Positions 9,021 to 17,442 of a DNA stretch of 64,000 nt are shown here, one piece after another. Under the pieces are notes generated by a model that had not been told where the DNA came from, made no database searches, and worked only from the letters and a program-made list of their open reading frames with translations. The translations under genes and the position numbers were made by a program. Origin of the DNA: JAUSIF01 sp040901465 (GTDB lineage: Bacteria > Pseudomonadota > Alphaproteobacteria > Rhizobiales > Xanthobacteraceae). Within the stretch, counting starts at the first letter, position 1. Each line of letters begins with the position of its first letter. The DNA is taken from positions 1 to 64,000 of the forward strand of contig JBBDYN010000028.1 in assembly GCA_040901465.1 (NCBI GenBank), given 5' to 3'.

Positions 9021-9346
9021 GGGCCCTTCCTCGCGACGTAACGACGCTAACGATCAATCTGACGCGCTCGGGTCGGATATCGCGGGACTTTCCCGGAAAA
9101 TGGTGAACGAACTGCAAACGCCGGCCGGCCGCCCGCCGTTTCGCCGGACGCGCCGATCGACATTTCCGGTTAGGCCGATGCGCGGTGTCGTGTCGCGGCT
9201 AGGACGGAATGGTGCACTGATCGTTCACCAAATCATTTAATTGCTACGCAAGGGATGCACCCTACGCTTTGCCGGTCATGTCGGCTCCGCGCAGCGGCCC
9301 CGTTTGCAGCCGTGCGCCAGGCTATTCCGGCATCAAGGAGCCAATA
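9021..9346. other. Divergent intergenic region upstream of flp genes
   Basis: 326 bases between the minus-strand pilus N-domain gene and the first flp gene. Base composition is more A/T-rich near 9215-9250 than in flanking genes. A weak sigma70-like pair (TTGCTA 9241-9246, TACGCT 9263-9268, 16-base spacer) could drive flp, but it is only a suggestion. No ORF or RNA was recognised. Confidence 0.4.
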
Positions 9347-9508
9347 ATGACGGTGCTTGCTCGTTTCGCCGCGGACGAGTCCGGCGCCACGTCGGTGGAG
9401 TATGGTCTTATCGCCGTATGCATTTCCGTCGCGATCGTCGTGGTCTTGCAGGGCGTCGCAGCGAAGCTCGGCGACACTTTCGTCTACGTTCAGGACGACC
9501 TGAAGTGA
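9347..9508 (+). CDS. flp: Flp-family type IVb pilin 1
   Basis: A 53-residue Flp pilin, the structural subunit of the tad pilus. The prepilin site is ESG|ATSVEYGLIAVCISVAI: cleavage after Gly, the invariant Glu-Tyr at mature positions 5-6, then the hydrophobic helix. ATG 9347 has an AAGGAG site 7 bases upstream; the longer frame from 9269 is not needed. It is followed 126 bases later by a second pilin of identical length, so the two are recent or maintained paralogues. Confidence 0.93.
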   Translation: MTVLARFAADESGATSVEYGLIAVCISVAIVVVLQGVAAKLGDTFVYVQDDLK

Positions 9509-9634
9509 ACAGTTCGCCGTGTCATGCGTCGGATCGTTAAATTTGTAGTCGTCGTATCAATTTGATCCTAAAGCGCGCCGTGTATCTCCAACGTGCGGCC
9601 GGAAAGATCCGGCGAACGTAGGGAGAAGTCGAAG

Positions 9635-9796
9635 ATGATCTTGCGCAAGTTCCTCCGCGACGAATCCGGGGCGACCGCCATCGAGTATGGCCTCATCGCC
9701 GCGTGCATTTCGATCGCCATTATTGCTGCCGCCCAAGGCGTCGGTACTGCTCTCAATACAACCTTCACCAAGGTCAAGACGACGCTCACGCCCTGA
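9635..9796 (+). CDS. flp: Flp-family type IVb pilin 2
   Basis: A 53-residue Flp pilin with DESG|ATAIEYGLIAACISIAII, Glu-Tyr at mature positions 5-6 and a Thr/Lys-rich C-terminus unlike the acidic tail of pilin 1. GGGAGAAG precedes ATG 9635. A strong terminator follows at 9826-9863, so pilin messages can be made in excess of the assembly genes. It was probably duplicated from the copy at 9347; which one is the major subunit cannot be told from sequence. Confidence 0.93.
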   Translation: MILRKFLRDESGATAIEYGLIAACISIAIIAAAQGVGTALNTTFTKVKTTLTP

Positions 9797-9825
9797 ACCA
9801 TCATTGGTGTGATGATCTTAACTCC

Positions 9826-9863
9826 GAAGGGCCCGGCATCAGTGCGGGGCCCTTCGTGTTTTT
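9826..9863 (+). terminator. Rho-independent terminator after flp2
   Basis: A perfect 9-bp stem GAAGGGCCC (9826-9834) / GGGCCCTTC (9847-9855) with a 12-base loop, followed by GTGTTTTT. It lies 30 bases after the flp2 stop and separates the pilin genes from cpaA. Confidence 0.85.
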
Positions 9864-9981
9864 GGCTGAAGCGCGGATCGGTCCGTCGCTTCGAATCCGA
9901 GGAAGATTCATTTTTCGATCAGCTTCGTGCGTTAGTTAGAAGGGAATCCACGGTGAAGTCCTCGCATTCGGGTTTGAGCCG

Positions 9982-10488
9982 ATGATCCGCGACCTACTCC
10001 TTCTCGGTTTGTTTCCGGCCGCAATGGCGTTTGCGGCGGCGAGCGATCTCCTGACCATGAAGATTTCCAACCGCCTCTCGGTGGGCTTGGCGGTGGGTTT
10101 CTTCATCGTGGCGCTGATCGTCGGGATGCCGCTCGCGGACGTGGGGCGGCATGTAGCCGCAAGCCTCGTGGTGCTCGTGGTTTCGTTCGGCTTCTTCGTG
10201 CGCGGCTGGATCGGCGGCGGCGACGCCAAGCTCGCGGCCGCGACCGCGCTCTGGTTGGGCTTCCCGCATCTCATCGATTATCTGTACGTCGCCGGCCTGG
10301 TGGGAGGCGTGATGGCGCTGTTCCTGCTCCAGGTGCGGACGCTTCCTTTGCCCGGAATGCTGCTCGGCACGCGCTGGATCGAGCGTTTGCACGCCGCCAA
10401 TGCTGGCATTCCCTATGGCATCGCGCTCGCCGTGGCCGGACTCATGGTCTACCCGCAGACCGTATTCATGCGTTCGCTCGCCGGCTGA
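9982..10488 (+). CDS. cpaA: Prepilin peptidase CpaA/TadV (A24 family)
   Basis: A 168-residue polytopic membrane aspartyl peptidase that cleaves the leader from Flp prepilins and TadE/F pseudopilins at the inner membrane. The two catalytic aspartates are visible: SDLLTMKISN (Asp22) and the GxGD-type motif GGGDAKL (Asp81). About five hydrophobic segments are present, and the size fits TadV rather than the larger bifunctional PilD. It follows the flp terminator and precedes cpaB by 123 bases. Confidence 0.93.
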   Translation: MIRDLLLLGLFPAAMAFAAASDLLTMKISNRLSVGLAVGFFIVALIVGMPLADVGRHVAASLVVLVVSFGFFVRGWIGGGDAKLAAATALWLGFPHLIDYLYVAGLVGGVMALFLLQVRTLPLPGMLLGTRWIERLHAANAGIPYGIALAVAGLMVYPQTVFMRSLAG

Positions 10489-10530
10489 TTCCTCACATCC
10501 GGAGACAAGATTAAATTCGGATACGGCTCA

Positions 10531-10538
10531 TTAACCAT
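10531..10538 (+). promoter_or_regulatory. Possible CtrA half-site upstream of cpaB
   Basis: TTAACCAT matches the half-site described for CtrA in Caulobacter-type alphaproteobacteria. It is inside an A/T-rich stretch in the 123-base cpaA-cpaB gap, and pilus genes are known CtrA targets in that lineage. A single octamer is weak evidence. Confidence 0.3.
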
Positions 10539-10611
10539 AATTTGACGATTGGCTGTTGCAATCGGACTCCGACAAGCCGCGCAGCCGTGTTGATTCTTGG
10601 GAAGTGAGCGT

Positions 10612-11379
10612 ATGAGAGCCGCCCGTATCGTCGTCCTAGGTGTAGCCCTCGCAGCCGGAGGGCTGGCATTCATGTTGTCGGGGGGCGAATCCCCGAAGCC
10701 GATCCAGATCGTCCAGCCGCAGTCGGAGACCGTCGACATTCTGGTCGCAAAAACCGACATCGGCGTCGGCCGCTCGGTTTTGCCCGAAAATCTCAACTGG
10801 CAACCGTGGCCGACGAAGGCCGCGGGGCCGCTCTTCATCAAGCGATCCGCGCGCCCGAACGCGATCGAGGAGCTGAAAGGCTTCGTTGCCCGCTCGCCGT
10901 TCGTCGTGGGCGAACCGATCCGCGAGCAGAAGCTCGTGAAGGCCGATGGCTCGGGTTTTATGTCGGCGATCCTGCCCGCCGGCATGCGCGCGGTCTCGAC
11001 CGAGATCTCGGTGGAGTCCGGCGCGGGCGGATTCATTCTGCCGAACGACTTTGTCGACGTAATTCTGACGCGCGAAAACAGCGGTCAATTCGTCAGCGAG
11101 ACCGTGCTCCGGAACATGCGCGTACTCGCGATCGACCAGACCGTGGAAGAAAAAGATGGGCAGAAGGTCGTGGTCGGTAAGACCGCGACGCTTGAAGTTT
11201 CGCAGCGCCAGGCCGAGACCCTCACCTTGTCGCGGCGGCGCGGTTCGCTCTCGCTTGCGCTCCGCAGTCTCGCGGACGCAAGGCCGGTCAAGTCCGGTGC
11301 CGAAGACGAAGGCGATGGGCGCTCCGGCAGCGTCAACTTTGTTCGCTACGGCGTACCGTCAGTTCAAACTGCAAGATAA
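10612..11379 (+). CDS. cpaB: Flp pilus assembly protein CpaB
   Basis: A 255-residue periplasmic/inner-membrane protein with an N-terminal signal anchor (ARIVVLGVALAAGGLAFML), a SAF domain (TVDILVAKTDIGVGRSVLPENLNWQPWP) and an RcpC-type region with GGFILPNDFVDVILTRE. CpaB is thought to stabilise or connect the secretin in the tad machine. ATG 10612 has GGGAAGTGAG upstream; the in-frame TTG at 10597 is less likely. First gene of the long cpaB-tadC operon. Confidence 0.93.
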   Translation: MRAARIVVLGVALAAGGLAFMLSGGESPKPIQIVQPQSETVDILVAKTDIGVGRSVLPENLNWQPWPTKAAGPLFIKRSARPNAIEELKGFVARSPFVVGEPIREQKLVKADGSGFMSAILPAGMRAVSTEISVESGAGGFILPNDFVDVILTRENSGQFVSETVLRNMRVLAIDQTVEEKDGQKVVVGKTATLEVSQRQAETLTLSRRRGSLSLALRSLADARPVKSGAEDEGDGRSGSVNFVRYGVPSVQTAR

Positions 11380-11403
11380 CCGCGCGACGCCGGAGGCTTC
11401 TCG

Positions 11404-12870
11404 ATGTTTGGTCCGCCCGCGACGATCGTTCGCCTGCCGGCTGCAATGCTCTTCGTTGCCGCACTGTTCGGCACGATTGCGTCGTTGCCGGCGGCCGCGA
11501 GCGACAAGGAGCCGGCGCGCGTAAGCTCGCAGGGCGGAGCCCGCTTCCTCGCGCTTGGAATCGGAAAATCGACGGTCATCGATCTGCCGCGCGACGCCAA
11601 GGATGTGCTGGTCGCCAATCCGGCGATTGCCAATGCGGTCGTGCGTTCGGCGCGGCGCGCCTACTTGATCGGCGTGGCCCCGGGCCAGACCAACGTCATT
11701 TTCTTCGATGCCGAAGGCCGTCAGATGGCCGCCTACGACATCGAGGTCGGCCGCGACGCGTCCGGCGTGCGGGAAGCGCTGCGCAAGGTGATGCCGAGAT
11801 CATCCGTGAAGGTCGACGCGGTCAGCGACAGCGTTGTGCTTTCGGGCGAAGTCGCCAACGCCGCCGAAGCGCAGCACGCAGTGGACGCCGCCACGCGCCT
11901 GGTCGGCAGCCCGGAGAAAGTCGTCAATGGGCTCACCATCCGCGGTGGCGAGCAAGTGCTGTTGAAAGTGACCGTCGCGGAAGTCCAGCGCAACGTCATT
12001 AAGCAGCTCGGCATCAACATGAGCGGACACGTCGGCATCGGGCATGCGGTGATCGGCTTCGAGAGCGACAACCCGTTCACTGTGCAAAATCAGGCAATCT
12101 CCAATTCCGCCGGATTTGGCGGAAGCACAAGCAACAGCTCGGTCCTGAACCCGTTTGACCCGACCGGACCCTTGATCCCCAAGTTCAATTTCACCGCCAC
12201 GCTCCGCGCGATGGAGCAAGCCGGTGTGTTGCGCACTCTGGCCGAACCTAATCTCACCGCGATCTCGGGCGAGTCGGCAAAGTTTCTCGCAGGCGGCGAG
12301 TTTCCGGTGCCCGCCAGCCAGGACTGCGACAACGGAGTCTGCCGGATTTCGGTAGAGTTCAAGTCGTTCGGCGTGGCCCTCGACTTTACTCCGGTCGTGC
12401 TGTCCGAGGGCCGCATCAGCTTGAAAGTCGCAACCGAGGTGAGCGAACTCTCCACCGACGGTTCGATCCAGCTCGGGACCAACGTCAATATTCCGTCGCT
12501 CAAGGTGCGGCGCGCGAGTTCGACCTTAGAGCTCCCCTCCGGCGGCTCGCTGGTCATGGCCGGTCTCCTACAGGAAACGCTCAAGCAGAACATCAACGGC
12601 ATACCCGGATTGATGAACATTCCGATTCTCGGGACGCTGTTCCGCAGCCGCGACTACCAATCCGGCCAGACCGAGCTGATGATCCTGGTGACGCCCTATG
12701 TGGTTCGGCCGGTCGCGCGGCAGGCCCTGGCTCGGCCCGACGATGGGTTCGCCGAGCCCGCCGATCCGGCAACGGTCCTGCTGGGTCAGCTCAATCGCAT
12801 CTACGGCGGGCCGGGCGCGGTCAGCCCGAAGCGCACCTATCACGGCAATTACGGTTTCATTCTCGATTGA
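11404..12870 (+). CDS. cpaC: Outer-membrane secretin CpaC/RcpA
   Basis: A 488-residue secretin forming the outer-membrane channel for the Flp pilus. A signal peptide ending near SLPAAASDKE is followed by the pilus N-domain (about 45-125), a BON-like domain (KVMPRSSVKVDAVSDSVVLSGEVANA), and the secretin core with EPNLTAISGESAKFLAGGEFPVP and GIPGLMNIPILGTLFRSRDYQSGQTELMILVTPY. ATG 11404 lies behind GGAGG. Located 24 bases after cpaB and 19 before cpaD. Confidence 0.95.
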   Translation: MFGPPATIVRLPAAMLFVAALFGTIASLPAAASDKEPARVSSQGGARFLALGIGKSTVIDLPRDAKDVLVANPAIANAVVRSARRAYLIGVAPGQTNVIFFDAEGRQMAAYDIEVGRDASGVREALRKVMPRSSVKVDAVSDSVVLSGEVANAAEAQHAVDAATRLVGSPEKVVNGLTIRGGEQVLLKVTVAEVQRNVIKQLGINMSGHVGIGHAVIGFESDNPFTVQNQAISNSAGFGGSTSNSSVLNPFDPTGPLIPKFNFTATLRAMEQAGVLRTLAEPNLTAISGESAKFLAGGEFPVPASQDCDNGVCRISVEFKSFGVALDFTPVVLSEGRISLKVATEVSELSTDGSIQLGTNVNIPSLKVRRASSTLELPSGGSLVMAGLLQETLKQNINGIPGLMNIPILGTLFRSRDYQSGQTELMILVTPYVVRPVARQALARPDDGFAEPADPATVLLGQLNRIYGGPGAVSPKRTYHGNYGFILD

Positions 12871-12889
12871 GGCGCCGAGGAGCAAGCGA

Positions 12890-13630
12890 ATGTCGAATTC
12901 TTTCTCACGGCGGATCACGCAGGGCGCGCCCCTCGGCGCGCTTGCGCTCACGCTCGTCGTCTTCGGCTGCAACACCGATCGCACAGTGACCGGGTCGGTG
13001 CCGTACGACCACCGCGAGCGCCACCCCATCCGGCTCAGCGAAGGCAAGCAAGCCATCCAGCTTCTCATCGGTTCCGGCCGCGGCGATCTCACCGCCAGCC
13101 AGCGCGCGCAGGTGACGTCAATGGCGGGTTCCTGGCACCGCGAAGGGACAGGAATCTTCCACATCGAAGTCCCGAGCGGCACGTCGAATGCACGCGCCGC
13201 GAAATATGCCGCGCGCGAAGCACAGAGCCTCCTGCGCGCGTCGGGCGTGCCGGCCCGCGCGATTTTGACGCGCGCCTATCCCGCACCGACTCCGGAAAGC
13301 TTCGGGCCGCTTCGTCTCAGCTACGCGCGCGTCGTTGCCGAGGCGGGTCCGTGCGGAGATTGGCCCGAGGATCTTGGCGCCTCGCCGACGCCCCGCCTCG
13401 GGCAATTGCCGCCGTCCATGGAAAACCGCCCCTACTGGAACTTCGGCTGCTCCACGCAGCAAAACCTGGCCGCCTCTGTCGCCAATCCGGAAGATCTCGT
13501 GCAGCCGCGCGCCGAGACGCCGGCTTTGGCCGCGCGCCGCCAGAGCGTCATCGAAAAGTATCGCAAGGGTGAGAATCCCTCCGGCCAATATGACACCGAG
13601 GAAGCAGAGGCGAGCGACGTCGCAAAATGA
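12890..13630 (+). CDS. cpaD: Pilus assembly lipoprotein CpaD
   Basis: A 246-residue predicted lipoprotein: lipobox LVVFGC (Cys27), then the CpaD domain with NRPYWNFGCSTQQNLAASVANPEDLVQPR near the C-terminus, a hallmark of the family. It probably helps localise or stabilise the CpaC secretin. ATG 12890 follows GAGGAGCAAGCGA. Its stop overlaps the cpaE start by four bases (ATGA at 13627), implying coupled translation. Confidence 0.92.
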   Translation: MSNSFSRRITQGAPLGALALTLVVFGCNTDRTVTGSVPYDHRERHPIRLSEGKQAIQLLIGSGRGDLTASQRAQVTSMAGSWHREGTGIFHIEVPSGTSNARAAKYAAREAQSLLRASGVPARAILTRAYPAPTPESFGPLRLSYARVVAEAGPCGDWPEDLGASPTPRLGQLPPSMENRPYWNFGCSTQQNLAASVANPEDLVQPRAETPALAARRQSVIEKYRKGENPSGQYDTEEAEASDVAK

Positions 13631-14901
13631 GCAAATTCGCGTTAGCACTCGACCAGGGTTCTGCCGCGCCGGCTGCCGCCGGCGAACGGCATATTGCGCC
13701 CGTCCCCCGCGTCTCGGTCCAGGCGTTCTGCGAAGTGCCTGAGCTCGCGCATGCCGTGCAAGCGGCTGCCGGCGACCGCAGGATGGCGAAGGCGCACGTC
13801 AAGGTGCAGATGGGCGGTTTGGCCGGCGCGCTCGAAGCCTATCGCAGTGCCGCAACGCCGAATGTCATTTTGATCGAGCACAACGGCAACGGAAACGAAC
13901 TGCTCGAGGGGCTGGACCGGCTCGCGGAGGTTTGCGATGCCGGCACCAAGGTCGTCGTTGTCGGCCGGCTCAACGATATTATTCTCTATCGCGAACTCGT
14001 GCGCCGCGGCATCAGCGACTACGTGATCTCGCCGCTGTCGCCGGTGGACGTCGTGCGCGCGATCTCCAACCTGTTCAGCGCGCCGGATTCCGATCCGGTC
14101 GGCCGCGTGATCGCGGTGATCGGCGCCAAGGGCGGCGTCGGCGCCTCGACCGTCGCGCACAATGTTGCATTCGCGATCGCCCGCGAGCTCGCCCTCGACA
14201 CGGTCATCGCCGATCTCGACCTGCCGTTCGGCACCGCCGGCCTCGATTTCAACCAGGATCCGCCGCAGGGCGTGGCCGACGCAGTGTTCTCTCCGGAGCG
14301 CGTCGACAACGCCTTCGTTGACCGGCTGCTGTCGAAGTGCACCGACCATCTGAGCCTGCTCGCGGCGCCCGCGACGCTGGACCGCGAATACGATTTCGGC
14401 GCCGACACGTTCGATCCGATTTACGACGCGATGCGCACTTCGGTGCCCTACATCGTGCTCGATCTTCCGCACCTGTGGACCGGCTGGGCCAAGCACGCGC
14501 TGATCAGCGCCGACGAAGTGCTGCTCGTGACGGCGCCCGATCTCGCCAATCTGCGCAACGCCAAGAATCTGTTCGACTTCGTGCGCGGTGCCCGGCCGAA
14601 TGACCGCCCGCCGCTGTATCTCCTCAATCAAGTCGGCATGCCGAAGCGCCCCGAAGTGCGCGCGGCGGACTTCGCGAAAGCGCTCGAGGCCGAGCCCGTC
14701 GCGGCGATTCCCTTCGATCCGCAGATTTTCGGCACTGCGGCCAATAACGGCCAGATGATAGCGGAGGTCTCGTCGAAGCATAAAATCACTGAGACGTTCC
14801 TCACGGTCGCGAAAGCGCTCACCGGCCGCGCCGAGGTGAAGAAGCAGAAGCGCGATTTGTTCTCGCCGCTGCTCGCCAAGATGCGAGCCGGTTTCAAATA
14901 A
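13627..14901 (+). CDS. cpaE: Pilus assembly ATPase CpaE/TadZ
   Basis: A 424-residue protein with an atypical receiver-like N-terminal domain (about 30-150) and a MinD/ParA-type ATPase domain with the deviant Walker A KGGVGAST (168-175) and ADLDLPFGTAGLDFN. TadZ/CpaE places the tad machine at a cell pole. The C-terminal part (AIPFDPQIFGTAANNGQMIAEVSSKHK) fits the family. Overlaps cpaD by 4 bases and precedes cpaF by 24. Confidence 0.93.
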   Translation: MSKFALALDQGSAAPAAAGERHIAPVPRVSVQAFCEVPELAHAVQAAAGDRRMAKAHVKVQMGGLAGALEAYRSAATPNVILIEHNGNGNELLEGLDRLAEVCDAGTKVVVVGRLNDIILYRELVRRGISDYVISPLSPVDVVRAISNLFSAPDSDPVGRVIAVIGAKGGVGASTVAHNVAFAIARELALDTVIADLDLPFGTAGLDFNQDPPQGVADAVFSPERVDNAFVDRLLSKCTDHLSLLAAPATLDREYDFGADTFDPIYDAMRTSVPYIVLDLPHLWTGWAKHALISADEVLLVTAPDLANLRNAKNLFDFVRGARPNDRPPLYLLNQVGMPKRPEVRAADFAKALEAEPVAAIPFDPQIFGTAANNGQMIAEVSSKHKITETFLTVAKALTGRAEVKKQKRDLFSPLLAKMRAGFK

Positions 14902-14925
14902 GCGGCCACGCGCAAGGAATGGCGC

Positions 14926-16446
14926 ATGTTCGGTAAGCGGAGTTCAGGAGCCGAGTTGCAGCGGCAAGAGCCGTCGCAGCCCATGCCGGCGGCGCGCGTC
15001 CCTGCGCCGCGCGCGGTGGAAACGCCGCGTCCGGCAAAGCCGCAAGGCTCGGGCACGAACTTTGCGGCAGCGGCATTGCTCGACGAATCGCCGATTGCGT
15101 CGCCGCCGATCGCGCCGACCCGCGCGCAGACCGTTATGGAAGGGCGGCGTTCGGAAAGCTTTTACGAAACCAAGGGTCAGATTTTCGGCGCGCTAATCGA
15201 AGCAATCGATCTCACTCAGTTATCCAAGCTCGATCCGCTCGCCGCACGCGAAGAAATTCGCGACATCGTCAACGAGATCATCGCGATCAAGAACGTCGCG
15301 ATGTCGATCTCCGACCAGGAAGAGCTGCTCGAAGATATCTGCAACGACGTGCTCGGCTACGGTCCGCTGGAACCGTTGCTTGCGCGTGACGATATCTCCG
15401 ACATTATGGTGAACGGCTCGAGTACGGTCTACATCGAAGTGCAAGGCAAGATTCAAAAGACCGGCATTCGCTTTCGTGACAACCAGCAGCTCCACAATAT
15501 TTGCCAACGCATCGTCAGCCAGATCGGTCGGCGCGTCGATGAGGCGAGCCCCATCTGCGACGCGCGCTTGCCCGATGGCTCTCGCGTGAACGTCATCGTT
15601 CCTCCACTTTCCATCGACGGGCCGGCGCTCACAATCCGCAAGTTCAAGAAGGACAAGCTCACGCTCGAACAACTGGTCCGCTTCGGCACCATCTCGCCGA
15701 TGGGCGCGCAGCTTTTGCAGGTCATCGGCCGTTGCCGGGTGAACACGCTGATCTCCGGCGGTACCGGCTCGGGCAAGACCACGCTGCTCAATTGCCTGAC
15801 GCGCTACATCGACGACGACGAGCGCATCATCACCTGCGAGGACGCGGCCGAGCTGCAACTGCAGCAGCCGCATGTGGTCCGTCTCGAATCCAGGCCGCCG
15901 AACCTCGAAGGCGAAGGCGAGGTCAAAATGCGCGATCTCGTTCGCAACTGCCTGCGTATGCGTCCGGAACGGATCATCGTCGGCGAGGTGCGCGGACCCG
16001 AGGCGTTCGATCTCTTGCAGGCCATGAACACGGGTCACGACGGGTCGATGGGCACGCTGCACGCGAACAGCCCGCGCGAGGCGCTCTCCCGCCTCGAGTC
16101 GATGATTACCATGGGCGGCTTTCAGCTGCCGCCGCGCACCATCCGCGAGATGGTCGTCGCCTCGATCGACGTGATCATCCAGGTCGCGCGCCTGCGCGAC
16201 GGTACGCGCCGCATCACGCACATTACCGAAGTGGTCGGCATGGAAGGCGACGTCGTAACCACGCAAGACCTGTTCGTCTACGATTATCTCGGCGAAGACC
16301 AGAGCGGCCGGATTCTCGGGCGGCACCGCTCCACCGGCATCGGGCATCCGCGCTTCTGGGAGCGCGCGCGCTATTTCAACGAGGAGCAGCGCCTCGCCGC
16401 CGCGCTTGATGCTTCCGAGACGGACGACGAGCCAATGCGCGGGTGA
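14926..16446 (+). CDS. cpaF: Pilus assembly/secretion ATPase CpaF/TadA
   Basis: A 506-residue hexameric type II/IV secretion ATPase that powers Flp pilus extension. A low-complexity Pro/Ala N-terminus (1-80) precedes the N-domain with GYGPLEPLLARDDISDIMVN. Walker A GGTGSGKTT is at about 278-286, the Asp box CEDAAELQL, Walker B RPERIIVGEVRG and the His box NTGHDGSMGTLHANSPREALSR follow. In the operon between cpaE and tadB; the end of cpaF is 4 bases before tadB. Confidence 0.96.
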   Translation: MFGKRSSGAELQRQEPSQPMPAARVPAPRAVETPRPAKPQGSGTNFAAAALLDESPIASPPIAPTRAQTVMEGRRSESFYETKGQIFGALIEAIDLTQLSKLDPLAAREEIRDIVNEIIAIKNVAMSISDQEELLEDICNDVLGYGPLEPLLARDDISDIMVNGSSTVYIEVQGKIQKTGIRFRDNQQLHNICQRIVSQIGRRVDEASPICDARLPDGSRVNVIVPPLSIDGPALTIRKFKKDKLTLEQLVRFGTISPMGAQLLQVIGRCRVNTLISGGTGSGKTTLLNCLTRYIDDDERIITCEDAAELQLQQPHVVRLESRPPNLEGEGEVKMRDLVRNCLRMRPERIIVGEVRGPEAFDLLQAMNTGHDGSMGTLHANSPREALSRLESMITMGGFQLPPRTIREMVVASIDVIIQVARLRDGTRRITHITEVVGMEGDVVTTQDLFVYDYLGEDQSGRILGRHRSTGIGHPRFWERARYFNEEQRLAAALDASETDDEPMRG

Positions 16447-16450
16447 TGTC

Positions 16451-17431
16451 ATGTTCGGATCGCTGACCATCGCCGTGCTCGCCACCGTGGCGGTCGGCGG
16501 CCTCGCCTATGCCCTGCTGTACTCGTACGTCTCGGGCGACGCCCGCGCTGAGAAGCGCAAGCGTGAAATCACAGTCGACGAAATCGCGGCACGGCGCGCT
16601 CGCATCGTGCCTGACGCGGCAACTTCCCGCCGCCAGCAGGTCGAGGAAACGCTGAAAAAAGTCGAGGAGCGACAGCGCTCTCGCAAGAATCCGCCCCTGT
16701 CCGTCCGCTTGCAACAAGCCGGTCTCGGCTGGTCGAAGCGCAATTTCCTGATTGGCAGCGCCGTAGTCGCAATCATCGCCGGCGCACTGGCCACCGTGTT
16801 CGGCCAACAATGGTACATCGCCCTCGGCGCCGCCCTCGCGATTGGCGTCGGTGCGCCGCGCTGGCTGCTTGGTTATCTCAAGAAGCGGCGCGAGCAGCGC
16901 TTTATCGAAGAATTGCCGAATGCGATTGACGTCATCGTGCGCGGCGTCAAGGCCGGCCTTCCGCTCGGCGACTGCATTCGCATCATTGCCGCGGAAACCG
17001 TGGATCCGGTCAAGAGCGAATTCCGCATGATCGCCGAGAGCACGGCGATCGGCATGCCCTTGCCGGAAGCTTGCGCCAAGCTCTACGACCGGATCCCAAT
17101 GGCCGAAGCCAATTTCTTCTCGATCGTGATCACCATACAGCAGAAGGCGGGCGGCAGCCTCGCCGAGGCGTTGGCAAACCTTTCGCGCGTCCTGCGCGAC
17201 CGGAAGAAGATGCGGGCGAAGATCGATGCGATGAGCATGGAGGCCAAGGCCTCGGCCGTGATCATCGCCGCCTTGCCGATCGCGGTCATGCTTCTCGTCT
17301 ACCTGACGAGCCCCGGCTACATCGAATTGCTTTGGACGGAGCCCTTGGGGCGGATGATGCTCGCGGCTTCCGCGGTTTGGATGACGCTCGGCACGTTCGT
17401 CATGCGGCGTATGATCAATTTCGACTTCTAA
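16451..17431 (+). CDS. tadB: Tad inner-membrane platform protein TadB
   Basis: A 326-residue inner-membrane protein with N-terminal and C-terminal hydrophobic helices and one T2SSF (GspF-like) cytoplasmic domain (ELPNAIDVIVRGVKAGLPLGDCIRII... IPMAEANFFSIVITIQQKAGGSLAEALANLSRVLRDRKKM). TadB and TadC form the platform on which CpaF acts. ATG 16451 lies directly after the cpaF stop; the frame extension to 16406 overlaps cpaF and is rejected. Confidence 0.93.
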   Translation: MFGSLTIAVLATVAVGGLAYALLYSYVSGDARAEKRKREITVDEIAARRARIVPDAATSRRQQVEETLKKVEERQRSRKNPPLSVRLQQAGLGWSKRNFLIGSAVVAIIAGALATVFGQQWYIALGAALAIGVGAPRWLLGYLKKRREQRFIEELPNAIDVIVRGVKAGLPLGDCIRIIAAETVDPVKSEFRMIAESTAIGMPLPEACAKLYDRIPMAEANFFSIVITIQQKAGGSLAEALANLSRVLRDRKKMRAKIDAMSMEAKASAVIIAALPIAVMLLVYLTSPGYIELLWTEPLGRMMLAASAVWMTLGTFVMRRMINFDF

Positions 17432-17442
17432 GGCGGAGTGTG

